Assembly (NCBI RefSeq): GCF_900460215.1
Contig: NZ_UHIA01000003.1
Coordinates: 372,001-436,000 of the forward strand
DNA: 64,000 nt
Source: Suttonella indologenes
GTDB lineage: Bacteria; Pseudomonadota; Gammaproteobacteria; Cardiobacteriales; Cardiobacteriaceae
Direction: 5' to 3'
Shown piece by piece: positions 33,480 through 43,500 of this stretch (positions within the stretch are counted from its first letter, which is position 1; each line of letters starts with the position of its first letter). The position numbers were made by a program, and so were the translations under genes. A model generated the notes under the pieces. It was given only the letters and a program-made list of their open reading frames with translations. It did no database searches and was not told the DNA's origin.

Positions 33480-34409
33480 ATGTTAGGCCTCATCTTCCCG
33501 GGACAAGGTTCGCAATCCCTCGGCATGCTTAAAGCGCTCAGCGAGCAATTTCCGCAAGTCCTGCAACGCTTTCAAGAAGCCAGCGATATTATCGGCAAAG
33601 ATTTATGGACCATCGTGCAGGAAAACCCTGATGACCAACTCAATCACACCATTTACACCCAACCGATTCTGCTGACCGCCAGCTATGCCGCCTATGAAGT
33701 GCTGCAACAAGAATTAGCGATTAGCCCGCAATTTTTAGTCGGACATTCTCTCGGCGAATACAGCGCCTTAACAGTTGCCGGAGCCCTACCTTTTGCCGAA
33801 GCCGTCGCTTTGGTTCATCAACGCGGCAGCATTATGCAAGAAGCCGTTCCCTTCGGCGAAGGCGCAATGGCGGCAATTTTAGGCCTGGAAGACAAAGTGG
33901 TACGCGAAGTATGCAGCGGTATCGAAGGTGGAGAAGTCTATCCGGCAAACTACAACTCTCCCGGTCAAGTCGTCATCGGCGGTAAAAAAGCAGCTGTTGA
34001 TGCAGCAATTGTCGCTGCCAAAGCCGCAGGCGCCAAACGCGCGGTCTTATTGCCGGTCAGCGTACCGTCCCATACACCGCTGATGCGTTCCGCTGCTGCA
34101 AAATTCAGCCTCTTCTTAGACCAAATTCATTGGCAGGAACCGAAAATCTCTGTGATTTTCAACGTCGATGCCAAACAACACAAAGACCGCTACGGCATCC
34201 AAGCCGCATTAGGTGCACAATTATATGAACCCGTTTTATGGACGGATTGTATTACGGCGCTCGGCGAGGCCGGCGTTAATAAAGTGATTGAAGTCGGTCC
34301 CGGCAAAGTATTGAGCGGATTGGCAAAACGTATCGACAACCGTATCAGTGCCGGCAATTTTGACAGCCCGGACCAATTAGAAGGTCTGCGCAGCTTTTTG
34401 GAGCAATAA
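33480..34409 (+). CDS. fabD: Malonyl-CoA-ACP transacylase
   Basis: A 309-residue acyltransferase that loads malonyl onto ACP. LIFPGQGSQSLGM is the N-terminal signature and GHSLGEYSALTVAG holds the active-site Ser. The His of the catalytic pair is in the VPSHTPLM block. The ATG at 33480 has AAGGAG upstream and matches the family start; an earlier frame from 33441 overlaps fabH and is not preferred. Confidence 0.97.
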   Translation: MLGLIFPGQGSQSLGMLKALSEQFPQVLQRFQEASDIIGKDLWTIVQENPDDQLNHTIYTQPILLTASYAAYEVLQQELAISPQFLVGHSLGEYSALTVAGALPFAEAVALVHQRGSIMQEAVPFGEGAMAAILGLEDKVVREVCSGIEGGEVYPANYNSPGQVVIGGKKAAVDAAIVAAKAAGAKRAVLLPVSVPSHTPLMRSAAAKFSLFLDQIHWQEPKISVIFNVDAKQHKDRYGIQAALGAQLYEPVLWTDCITALGEAGVNKVIEVGPGKVLSGLAKRIDNRISAGNFDSPDQLEGLRSFLEQ

Positions 34410-34413
34410 ATAA

Positions 34414-35154
34414 ATGAATGTATTAACAGGAAAAATCGCCTTAGTCAGCGGCGCAAGCCGCGGTATCGGCAAAGCTACCCTACTCGCCTTGGGTCAGGCG
34501 GGCGCAACCGTCATCGGCACCGCCACTACAGACAGCGGCGCGGCAAAAATCACGGACGCCATTCAAGCCGCAGGCCTTAAAGGCAAAGGCATGGCATTAA
34601 ATGTCAATGACGAAGCGGCAATTGAGCAAATCTTTGCCGAGATTAAACAAGCATTCGGCAGCGTGGAAATTTTGGTCAACAATGCCGGTATTACGGACGA
34701 CGGCTTATTGATGCGTATGAAGCAAGAGCAATGGGATAATGTCATTAACACCAATTTGGGCAGTATCTACCGTATGAGCAAGGCGGCAAGCCGCGATATG
34801 ATGAAAGCGCGTTTCGGACGCATCATCAACATTGCCTCCGTAGTTGGCGTGATGGGCAATGCTGGGCAAACCAATTATGCCGCCGCCAAAGCAGGCATTA
34901 TCGGATTCTCCAAATCCTTAGCGCGCGAATTAGGTTCCCGCGGCATTACGGTAAACGTCATTGCCCCCGGTTTTATCGCCACCGATATGACCGACACCCT
35001 GCCCGAAGCGCAACGCCAAGCCTTATTGGCTTCAGTGCCTTTAGAAAAACTCGGACAGACGGAAGATATTGCCCAAGCAGCAGTATTTTTAGCCGGCGCG
35101 AATTACATCACAGGCGAAACATTGCATGTGAACGGCGGGCTGTACATGCTGTAA
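34414..35154 (+). CDS. fabG: 3-oxoacyl-ACP reductase
   Basis: A 246-residue short-chain dehydrogenase that reduces 3-oxoacyl-ACP with NADPH. NADP-binding GASRGIGKA at the N-terminus, NNAGIT near 86, catalytic Ser in IASVVG and Tyr-Lys in NYAAAKAG. Starts 4 bp after fabD. Confidence 0.97.
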   Translation: MNVLTGKIALVSGASRGIGKATLLALGQAGATVIGTATTDSGAAKITDAIQAAGLKGKGMALNVNDEAAIEQIFAEIKQAFGSVEILVNNAGITDDGLLMRMKQEQWDNVINTNLGSIYRMSKAASRDMMKARFGRIINIASVVGVMGNAGQTNYAAAKAGIIGFSKSLARELGSRGITVNVIAPGFIATDMTDTLPEAQRQALLASVPLEKLGQTEDIAQAAVFLAGANYITGETLHVNGGLYML

Positions 35155-35237
35155 TGCCTTTCATGCAAAAGGCTCTGACACCGACGCATTATTTCGGTAT
35201 AATGCGGAAAATTTTTATCAATCCAATAGGAAAAAAC

Positions 35238-35474
35238 ATGAGCAACATTGAAGAACGTGTCATTAAAGTTATCGCTGAACAATTAAGCGTTGACGAAGCA
35301 CAAGTAAAACCGGCAGCCCATTTTATTGATGATTTGGGCGCCGATTCTTTAGATTTAGTGGAATTAGTCATGACCCTTGAAAAAGAGTTTGACTGCGAAA
35401 TTCCCGATGAAGACGCAGAAAAAATTACGACTGTACAAACAGCGATTGACTACGTCAAAGCCAATCAGGCTTAA
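35238..35474 (+). CDS. acpP: Acyl carrier protein
   Basis: A 78-residue acidic protein with the phosphopantetheine-attachment site GADSLDLVELV (Ser39 region). Start at the ATG at 35238 (MSNIEERVIKVI), preceded by AGGA. The 83 bp after fabG are unusually long for this operon and may hold an extra promoter, as in other bacteria. A strong terminator follows. Confidence 0.97.
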   Translation: MSNIEERVIKVIAEQLSVDEAQVKPAAHFIDDLGADSLDLVELVMTLEKEFDCEIPDEDAEKITTVQTAIDYVKANQA

Positions 35475-35495
35475 TCTCGGGCATTATCCGAATTC

Positions 35496-35535
35496 AAAAG
35501 CCACGGAAGTGTCCTTCATGCCGTGGCTTTTTTTT
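35496..35535 (+). terminator. Terminator between acpP and fabF
   Basis: AAAAGCCACGG, 14-base loop, CCGTGGC and T8. Probably lets acpP be expressed at a higher level than fabF. Confidence 0.88.
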
Positions 35536-35648
35536 ATTTATCGCTACTGTACGGTAATATAACAATATATCCGACAGTTAAGCATTTGCGCTCTTAGCGC
35601 GGTATCTCCTTCAATAGCAAGGCACGAATCAGTTAAGGAATATTTTTG

Positions 35649-36911
35649 ATGAATGAAATGACTTCACGCGCCCTGAATCGGGTAGTAGTAACAGGCATGG
35701 GGATTATCAGCCCTGTGGGTAGCAGCGTGAACAGCGCTTGGGCCAATATTTTGGCAGGCAAAAGCGGCGTACGCCCCATCAGCGATTACGACGCTTCGGC
35801 ATTACCTGTACGCTTCCGTGCGAATGTCATTGATTTTAACAGCGACGAATATTTCTCTGCCAAAGAAGCGCGCAAAATGGATACCTTCGTGCATTACGGC
35901 ATGGCGGCAGGAATTCAAGCCATTCAAGATAGCGGCATAGACTTTGCCCATAACGAAGCCCTTGCCGAACGCAGCGGCATTATTATCGGCTCCGGCATCG
36001 GCGGCTTGCCCGGCATGCTCTCCGGCTATAAAGATTTCCTTGACGGCGGTGCCAGACGCGTTTCTCCATTTTATGTTCCTGCTAACATTATCAACATGAT
36101 TTCCGGCAATTTGTCCATCCGATTCGGTTTAAAAGGTCCTGCCCTCGCAACCGCAACCGCCTGTGCCAGCGCCACCCATTCGATTGCGCAAGCCTACCGT
36201 ATGATCCAATTAGGCGATGCCGATGTCATGGTTGCCGGTGGTGCGGAAATGGCGGGCAACGATATGGGAATCGCCGGTTTTGCCGCTGCCAAAGCCCTCT
36301 CTACCCGCAATGACGACCCGCAAGCAGCCTCCCGCCCTTGGGACAAAGACCGCGACGGCTTTGTACTTGGCGACGGCGCCGGCGTACTGGTATTGGAATC
36401 CTTGCACAGCGCGCAAGCACGCGGAGCTAAAATTTACGGCGAAATCATAGGTATGGGCATGAGCGGCGACGCCTATCATATTACCGCTACCCACCCCGAA
36501 GGCAACGGCGCGGCACGTTGCATCCGCAATGCCCTACGCGATGCCCAAATCAATTCTGAACAAATCGACTACATCAATGCACACGGCACTTCCACGCCGA
36601 TTGGCGATTTAGCGGAAACCCAAGCAATCAAACAAGCCATGGGCGATGCCGCCTACCGTACCGTCGTCAGCAGTACTAAATCCATGACGGGACACGCGCT
36701 TGGCGCTGCCGGCGGACTTGAAGCCGTCTTTACCCTTCTTGCACTGCGAGACGGCAAAATTCCGCCCACCATCAATTTAGACAATCCCGGCGAAGGTTGC
36801 AATTTAGACTACTGTCCGCATACGGCACGCGACGCCGCGCTCAATATCGCCATGTCGAACTCCTTTGGCTTTGGCGGCACCAATGCCACCCTCATTTTCC
36901 GCCGCGTCTAA
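35649..36911 (+). CDS. fabF: 3-oxoacyl-ACP synthase II
   Basis: A 420-residue elongating condensing enzyme. The Cys nucleophile lies in TACASATHSIAQAYRMI, the two His in NAHGTSTPIGDLAE and KSMTGHALGAAGG. TTAAGGAA precedes the ATG at 35649; a TTG three bases earlier is possible. mltG starts 2 bp after its stop. Confidence 0.96.
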   Translation: MNEMTSRALNRVVVTGMGIISPVGSSVNSAWANILAGKSGVRPISDYDASALPVRFRANVIDFNSDEYFSAKEARKMDTFVHYGMAAGIQAIQDSGIDFAHNEALAERSGIIIGSGIGGLPGMLSGYKDFLDGGARRVSPFYVPANIINMISGNLSIRFGLKGPALATATACASATHSIAQAYRMIQLGDADVMVAGGAEMAGNDMGIAGFAAAKALSTRNDDPQAASRPWDKDRDGFVLGDGAGVLVLESLHSAQARGAKIYGEIIGMGMSGDAYHITATHPEGNGAARCIRNALRDAQINSEQIDYINAHGTSTPIGDLAETQAIKQAMGDAAYRTVVSSTKSMTGHALGAAGGLEAVFTLLALRDGKIPPTINLDNPGEGCNLDYCPHTARDAALNIAMSNSFGFGGTNATLIFRRV

Positions 36912-36913
36912 AC

Positions 36914-37927
36914 ATGATTATCCGCCTGTTACGCCGCCTATTCCTCCTGCTCTTCCTGCTAGGCATAGGCGCAGCAATTTACGGCTACAAACTCTATCAG
37001 CAAAGCTTGAATGCGCCCTTGCAAGCAAGCGGCACAGCCATACTGCATGTTGCGAAAGGCAGCAATATCAACCGCATTGCCCATGATTTGCAAGCCCATG
37101 GACTGCAGCATCCTTGGGCATTGATACTGCATGCGCGTTTAAACGGCGGCGCGGCGCAAATCAAAGCCGGCGACTATCGCATCGAGCCGAATATGAGTAC
37201 CCTAGACCTGCTGAACAATCTGCAAACAGGCAAAGTCATTGTCTTACAATTCCAAATCATTGAAGGCAAACGCAGTGCCGACCTGCTGCGACAAATCGCC
37301 GCCACCACAGAACTCAAACACGAACTCAGCGGCAAAAGCGAAGCGGAGATCGCCGCCATACTAGGCATCAACGGCAGTCTGGAAGGACAATTTCTCCCCG
37401 ACACCTACCATTTCCACTACGGCGACAGCGACATCGACCTCCTCAAGCACATGCACCAAGCCTTGCAAAATACCCTTACGCAGGCTTGGGAAACACGAGC
37501 GGCAAAAGGCACTCTCAACAGCCCCTATGAAGCCCTCATTCTCGCCTCCATCATTGAAAAAGAAACCGGCATAGCCGGCGAGCGCGCCCAAATCAGCGGC
37601 GTATTCCATCGCCGCTTGCAGCAAAACATGCGTCTGCAAACCGACCCGACCGTCATCTACGGCATAGGCGAACAGTATCAAGGCAACCTCACGCGCCGTG
37701 ACCTACAAACCGACACCCCCTATAACACCTATACCCGTTACGGACTCCCCCCTACCCCCATTGCGCTCGCCAGTGCCGCTTCCATCAAAGCCGCCCTGAA
37801 TCCGCAAACCGGCGACAGCCTATACTTTGTCGCCAACGGCACAGGCGGACACACCTTCAGCGCTACCTACCAAGAACATCAAAAAGCCGTGCAAACCTAC
37901 CGCCGCAGCCAAAAGGAAAGCCCCTAA
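36914..37927 (+). CDS. mltG: Endolytic murein transglycosylase
   Basis: A 337-residue inner-membrane enzyme that cleaves nascent glycan strands and limits their length. One N-terminal membrane helix (LFLLLFLLGIGAAIYGYKL) is followed by a LysM-like region (AILHVAKGSNINRIA) and the YceG domain, with the catalytic Glu in LASIIEKETG near 216 and the DPTVIYG block. Overlaps tmk by one base (TAATG), a usual order. Confidence 0.95.
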   Translation: MIIRLLRRLFLLLFLLGIGAAIYGYKLYQQSLNAPLQASGTAILHVAKGSNINRIAHDLQAHGLQHPWALILHARLNGGAAQIKAGDYRIEPNMSTLDLLNNLQTGKVIVLQFQIIEGKRSADLLRQIAATTELKHELSGKSEAEIAAILGINGSLEGQFLPDTYHFHYGDSDIDLLKHMHQALQNTLTQAWETRAAKGTLNSPYEALILASIIEKETGIAGERAQISGVFHRRLQQNMRLQTDPTVIYGIGEQYQGNLTRRDLQTDTPYNTYTRYGLPPTPIALASAASIKAALNPQTGDSLYFVANGTGGHTFSATYQEHQKAVQTYRRSQKESP

Positions 37928-38547
37928 TGCAAGGTAAATTCATCACTATCGACGGCAACGAAGGCGCGGGCAAAACCACGCAAATCGCCCATATCCGCGA
38001 CTATTTGCAAGCCCAAGGCAAAACACTCTATACCACTCGTGAACCGGGCGGCACCGCCGTCGGCGAAAAAATCCGTGCCATCTTTCTCGACCCCGAACTA
38101 CAACCCACCCAATTAACCGAACTCCTCCTCATCTTTGCCGCCCGCCGCCAACATCTGGAAACGGAAATCTTCCCGCGACTTGCACGCGGCGAATGGGTAC
38201 TCAGCGACCGCTTCAATGACGCCACCTATGCCTATCAAGGTGCAGGACGCGGCATCGACAGCGCTCTCATCCGCCAATTGGAACAATACATACAAGGCGA
38301 ATTTCAGCCCGATTTATCCCTCATACTCATGATTGAGCCGGATAAAGCCGCCGAACGCCTTGCCAAACGCAATCAAGCCCCCGACCGCCTCGAACAAGAA
38401 AACCGCGCATTCTTCCAACGCATAGACGCAGGTTACCGCCAACGTGCCCAAACCCAATCCCATGTGCAACTCATCGATGCCGGCGGCAGCCCCGAGCAAG
38501 TCTTTGCCCGCATCAGTCCCCTGCTGCAAGAACTCTGCCGCTCATGA
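37927..38547 (+). CDS. tmk: Thymidylate kinase
   Basis: A 206-residue kinase that phosphorylates dTMP to dTDP. P-loop GNEGAGKTTQ at the N-terminus, TREPGGTAVGE near 38, SDRFNDATYAYQGAGRG near 95, and the lid region RLEQENRAFFQRIDAGYR near 155. The P-loop has Asn where most have Ile or Pro. Overlaps holB by 4 bp. Confidence 0.96.
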   Translation: MQGKFITIDGNEGAGKTTQIAHIRDYLQAQGKTLYTTREPGGTAVGEKIRAIFLDPELQPTQLTELLLIFAARRQHLETEIFPRLARGEWVLSDRFNDATYAYQGAGRGIDSALIRQLEQYIQGEFQPDLSLILMIEPDKAAERLAKRNQAPDRLEQENRAFFQRIDAGYRQRAQTQSHVQLIDAGGSPEQVFARISPLLQELCRS

Positions 38548-39491
38548 CGCACTACCCTTGGACAAGCCTCGCCGCCCCACAACTGCAACAAGCCATTGAG
38601 CAACCCACCGCCTGTCTGCTGCTCATCGACCCACAGCAAGACAATGCCGATGCTCTAGCCCGACAACTCATCGCCGCCAGCCTCTGCGAAAACAGAAGCC
38701 AAGGCAAAGCCTGCGGACAATGCCATCCCTGCCGCCTGCGCCAAGCAAACACCCATCCGGACATCATCATCGCCCACGACACCCTTAACATAGAAGCCGT
38801 GCGCGAACTCATCGCCAAACTCAGCAATACCCCCAGTATCGGCAAACACCGCTTCATCTACCTAAAAAATATCGACAAATACTTTGAAAGCGCCCTCAAC
38901 TCCCTGCTCAAAACCCTAGAAGAACCCAGTCCGCATAACCACTTTATCCTCAGCGCCCCCTCGCGTCGCGCCGTAAAAGCCACCATCTTAAGCCGCTCGC
39001 AAAGCTACCAAGTACCCCAAGCCGATCCTGCGCAAGCTCGAGACTGGCTCATCACGCAAGGCATAGACAGCGCAGAAGCCGAACAACTCTTAGCCCTCTA
39101 TCGCAACAACCCCTTCCTTGCCTACGCACAACGCGAACAAGCCAATCCCCTTGCGCTCTTTGCCGACTTTATCCGCTACTGCGCGCAGCCGAAACAACAG
39201 CGGCAATTCCTGCAAATGCTGGACAACTATCCACAGGAAGAACAATTAGACCTCCTCTGCTACCAATGCGAACGCCTCATCGCGTGGATACAACTAGACA
39301 GCACCCCGCAAAATTGGCAAAATTCCGCCCAATACATAGAGCAACTCGCGCAGATTGATATCCACCGCATACACCACCTCTATGCCGCGCTGTGCAAACT
39401 GCGCCGCAGCAAGCGCCAGCCGCTAAACTGGTCATTACAAAGCAAAACCCTACTTTTACATCACATGGAAACAAGGAATCCCATCCTATGA
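38544..39491 (+). CDS. holB: DNA polymerase III subunit delta prime
   Basis: A 315-residue clamp-loader subunit. It has the zinc-binding CGQCHPC with an upstream Cys near residues 50-62, the RFIYLKNIDKYFESALNSLL region and SAPSRRAVKATILSRSQ, all typical, and as usual for this subunit no functional P-loop. Overlaps pilZ by 4 bp; the tmk-holB-pilZ order is common in gammaproteobacteria. Confidence 0.92.
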   Translation: MTHYPWTSLAAPQLQQAIEQPTACLLLIDPQQDNADALARQLIAASLCENRSQGKACGQCHPCRLRQANTHPDIIIAHDTLNIEAVRELIAKLSNTPSIGKHRFIYLKNIDKYFESALNSLLKTLEEPSPHNHFILSAPSRRAVKATILSRSQSYQVPQADPAQARDWLITQGIDSAEAEQLLALYRNNPFLAYAQREQANPLALFADFIRYCAQPKQQRQFLQMLDNYPQEEQLDLLCYQCERLIAWIQLDSTPQNWQNSAQYIEQLAQIDIHRIHHLYAALCKLRRSKRQPLNWSLQSKTLLLHHMETRNPIL

Positions 39492-39853
39492 GTGAACAGC
39501 AACAAGCCCAATCCAAACTGAAAAAAGGTGTCATCCGCCTAGATTTCGAAGACACTCGCAGCCTCTATCAATCCTACATGCCCTATGTGGACGGCTGCGG
39601 ACTATTCTATCCCACCGAAGAAAACTTCAGCCTAGAACAAGAAGTCTTCGTCTTTCTCAAACTGCCCGAAGAATTTGGCAAATTCGCCGCCTCCGGACGC
39701 ATCGTATGGCTGAACCCGCCTAAAGCCGCCGTCAAACGCGTTCCGGGCATCGGCGTCCAACTGCGTGGAAAAGAAGCCCCAAAAATTCGTGAAGCCATTG
39801 AAAACGCACTTGGTAAAATGCTCAATACCGGCTTGCCGACCATGACCATGTAA
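39488..39853 (+). CDS. pilZ: PilZ-domain protein
   Basis: A 121-residue PilZ-type protein of the type IV pilus subgroup, beginning MSEQQQAQSKLKKGVIRLDF, with the block KFAASGRIVWLNP and the end RGKEAPKIREAIENALGKML. The canonical RxxxR and DxSxxG cyclic-di-GMP motifs are absent, as in the pilus-assembly PilZ of Pseudomonas. Directly after holB, closing the housekeeping operon. Confidence 0.88.
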   Translation: MSEQQQAQSKLKKGVIRLDFEDTRSLYQSYMPYVDGCGLFYPTEENFSLEQEVFVFLKLPEEFGKFAASGRIVWLNPPKAAVKRVPGIGVQLRGKEAPKIREAIENALGKMLNTGLPTMTM

Positions 39854-39918
39854 TGAAACAGCATCTACAGCATGCTGATTCAATTAATACTTTAACAATC
39901 ATTGCTTAAACCGATAAG

Positions 39919-40131
39919 CTACGGCAATCCATCATAGCCCATTCTTTTCATTGCTTTGGATAGGGTCATATCGCTGATTGGCTTATTGCGGTTGCCTGTC
40001 AGAAAATAAGGACTGTTATAGCGGTTAAGTTGGCGTAATTCGGCTAATACCGCCAATGCCCAATCAGATAAGGGAACGATATGCGGACGTTTCATTTTCA
40101 TGCGTTCGGCTGGTATATGCCATTCCGTATC
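39919..40131 (-). pseudogene. C-terminal-region fragment of a P4-type tyrosine integrase
   Basis: On the minus strand the fragment EWHIPAERMKMKRPHIVPLS and ALAVLAELRQLNR, followed by YFLTGNRNKPISDMTLSKAM, matches the catalytic-domain segment of P4-family integrases. The N-terminus and the final His-x-x-Arg and Tyr motifs are missing; the frame ends at a stop at 39919 after GYDGLP. On its 5' side it stops exactly at a palindrome (40132-40170). Relic of an integrated element. Confidence 0.8.
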
Positions 40132-40170
40132 GATACCGTCCCAAAAAGTGTGTCTTTTTGGGACGGTATC
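40132..40170. repeat. Perfect palindrome resembling an IS256-type end
   Basis: Arms of 17 bp, GATACCGTCCCAAAAAG and CTTTTTGGGACGGTATC, around TGTGT. The first 23 bases match 21 of 23 with the ends of the IS256-family copies at 50628 and 62748. It separates two unrelated gene fragments and probably marks the junction left after loss of an element. It could also work as a terminator for either side. Confidence 0.8.
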
Positions 40171-40386
40171 CCGGACGTGCAATACTGGACCTTCAACTGG
40201 CGCAAAGGCGGCGGCAGCCAACGCATGATCGAAATCAGCAAACGCGAGAGCTTCTACATGCAGGAATACTGCGGCTACGTCTATTCCCTGCGCGACACCA
40301 ACGCATGGCGCATCAGCAAAGGCCGCGAAAAAATCAAAATCGGCGTAATGTATTACGGCGAAGACAGTACCGGCGAAAGCCGCTAA
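40168..40386 (+). pseudogene. queH: 3' fragment of queH (epoxyqueuosine reductase)
   Basis: The plus-strand frame reads VQYWTFNWRKGGGSQRMIEI and EYCGYVYSLRDTNAWR to a stop at 40386. This matches the C-terminal part of QueH (DUF208), which reduces epoxyqueuosine to queuosine in tRNA. About two thirds of the protein, with its N-terminal Cys ligands, is missing. The fragment is joined to the palindrome and integrase relic on its left. A terminator follows. Confidence 0.75.
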
Positions 40387-40388
40387 TC

Positions 40389-40416
40389 AAAAATCCGCTT
40401 AACAGGCGGATTTTTT
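40389..40416 (+). terminator. Terminator after the queH fragment
   Basis: AAAAATCCGC, short loop, GGCGGATTTTTT. Confidence 0.85.
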
Positions 40417-40502
40417 ACACCTGATAGAAGAAGATTAGTATAATTAAGATAGCAAAAGCGATAAAACTAAAGACTTTTAATTGCCCAACCACCTTAATTA
40501 CC

Positions 40503-43500
40503 ATGTTCTCTAACAGCAAAAAACTACGCCTATTACTTGAAAAAACCCAGCAAGATAATCAAAAGCTCAGAAATCAAGTAGAATCCTTGCATACACAACA
40601 AAAATTAGAGAAAAAATTACTTTCCGAAGAAAAAATCTCTCTGCGCCTTAAGCAAGAACAACTCAAGGAAAAAGAGCAAGGCTTTGCAGAAAAACTCCGC
40701 GCAACCTTACAGCGTTTGCAGCAAAAAGAAGCCCAATTGGCAGATAGAGAACAAGCCTTATTCAAAAAAGAAACAGCTTGGCATAAACGCGTTCAAGCAG
40801 AAAAAGACAATATTATTAAGAGCAAACAAGCGCATCAAACACAAGTTCGCACAATCAAACAGGCCTTAGCCGATTTATCGCAGACCGAAACGCAAATTAA
40901 AGCCCATCTATTAGAACTACACGCAACACAGAATGAAAAACAAAAAGAATTAAAACATATTCAAAAATATCTCGTTGAAGCCACAGAATTATTACAATGG
41001 CAACAAGAACAAATAGCTCAATTAAACCAAGAATTATCGCTTATTGAGCATCATATTGAGCAACAGCAATCCCAAAAAACCGCATTAACAGACAGCATTG
41101 CAGCGCAATCTATCGCATTAGAAAAACTAAATAAAAAAATAGAAGCCGCCGCACAAACGCAAGCGCGACAAGAGCAAACTGTGTTTAATCTCTCTCAAGA
41201 AATCGAGCAGAAAACACAATCCGCTCAGAAACTTGAACAGCAAATACAAGCATTGACGGAAGACGAAGCGCTGAAAACTGCAGCATTAACAACAGTACTC
41301 ACGAAAATAACAGAAGCCGCTCAAACACAGGCTCAGCAAGAGCAAACTGTGCTTAATCTCTCTCAAGAAATCGAGCAGAAAACACAAGCCGCTCAGAAAC
41401 TTGAACAGCAAATACAAGCATTGGCGGAAGACGAAGCGCTGAAAACTGCAGCATTAACAACAGTACTCACGAAAATAACAGAAACCGCGCAAACGCAAGC
41501 TCAGCAAGAGCAAAGCTTATTTAAGCTACCTCAAACAATTGAACAACAAGAAAAATATCTGGAGAATATCCAAGCGCAAATCACTCAAGCAACAGAAAAG
41601 CAAATATATCAACTCAAAGAGGAAAGTGCCCGTAAAACGTCTGAATTAGCCAGTCTACAAACACAAATCACTCTTCAGCAGCAAATTATTGTAGACAGTG
41701 AACAATTAAGCCTGAATTACGCAGAAACCGCTGATTCCGTAAAATTTTCAGATTCTGTTTTTGGCGATTGGCTAAAAAACTTCTTTGCTCAACGTCAGGA
41801 GCTATCCAATTGTGCAGATGGACGTGCTTTGTATGCTTATACGCTCAATCAAACAGAATATATTGCTTTAAAGAATCTATTTGTACGCTTACACAGTATG
41901 CCTAGTGCAAATAATCCAAGCTTTTCTGAATGTGGCGCTTGTTACTGCCTAATTATTAGTGAAATTTACCGCCGCGAATATGAGGGAGGTAACTGGTCTT
42001 GGGAGTTTTTTGATCAAAAACTTAATTTACCATTTAAAAATCCCCAAAAGCGCTATGAGCTGATTCGCAATGGCTTAAGATATTGGGGACGAAATTATCG
42101 AATAAGTGAATCCGGTCTAACGCAATATTTAGGCACTTTATTTGCCGAAGGTGGTTTACCGATTCCACTATTAACAAAAGAAGATAATAAATTTGCTGAG
42201 ATTTTTAATTACGGTTTAGCGTATTATCAACAAAGTTTAAAAGAAAATCGCCCTTTAGAGGATTATTTGACAGCAAAACAGGACATCTTAGCTCAAGCAT
42301 TGCGTGAAGAAAGCATCATGACATTATTTGCCGACACGGTGCGCACGCTAATGCAGTTGGCAGAAACATTTGAATTAGAACAACAAGATAACCCTGCCGC
42401 CTATTTAGACCAACAGCAAATCAATTGGCGGGATCGTTTTCCTTTTGCCTTACCTGAAAAACAGGCGGATGACTTAATCAATCAATGCTTAAGCAATGCG
42501 ACAAATGAATACAAAGCCAATATACTAAAACACATTCATTACTCTCATCATGTTCGCAAAGATGAATTTACTTTATTTGTGCGTTTGAAGATGCCGCAAG
42601 AATTTTTAATTCCTCTTAAGAATTATCAAGGAAAAACATTTTTACAATGGCAAATCTATGAGGGCGAACATCAGCTACCAAAGATTGGCGGCAAGATTTT
42701 CGCTAATTTAAGTGAAGATTCTAATGAATTAATCCTAAACTTCAATCAGCTGCATTATGAATTTGATCGAGATAAAACAGAATTACCTTTATCTATCCGT
42801 TTTTATGCTGATGGAATATTGCTACACAGCGAGATCTTAGCGGATTCTGCTATCAGTTTTGATTCGCCATGCTTATTTATTGAACAACATCGCAACCAAG
42901 ATTGGCAGCTAATCTCGAATAGTGAATTTACTCATTGCAATCAGCCCTATTTAATTGCTTTGCCACAAGGATTTTCCGTTAATGAAGCAATTGAATGTCT
43001 GTATCAAGATCCGCAGACTGGGCAAAGCTGGTTTCATCATAATGCGGGTCTAAAAGCTTACGATTTTGAAGGTCAATGTATTGAAGTGCAGTATAAAACC
43101 TCGTTATCACAACCAGTGTATTTATACGGACAAGAATGTGATTTTTTAGATAAAGATTCCCGCCCTATTTATCGCGCTTGGCCTCAATTACGCAGCCCGG
43201 CGCATTTGCCTTGCACTCATATCCGAATTAGCAATCAAGAGCTTCGCCCACCTTATGAAGTATATGGTCGGTTTATGGTCGGATTTTATAGTGACAAGAC
43301 ATTATTATTACGCCGCCATATCAGTGTATTACCTAAAGATATAGCCTACACTTGGAAAGCAGCAACTAGTCATAAAACAGGTGCCGAATTATCCTTAAAT
43401 GGCATTGCACAGCTGCAAGTGCAAACATCCGCCCCGCAGGACTTTGAGATTAGTGGCGAACACAATCAGTGGTATTTCAAAAAACCACGAGGCATGCCTC

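Noticed and set aside
35154..35237. Longer acpP start with 28 extra residues
   Set aside because: The conserved ACP begins at MSNIEE at 35238, which has a proper ribosome binding site; the upstream extension is not family-like.
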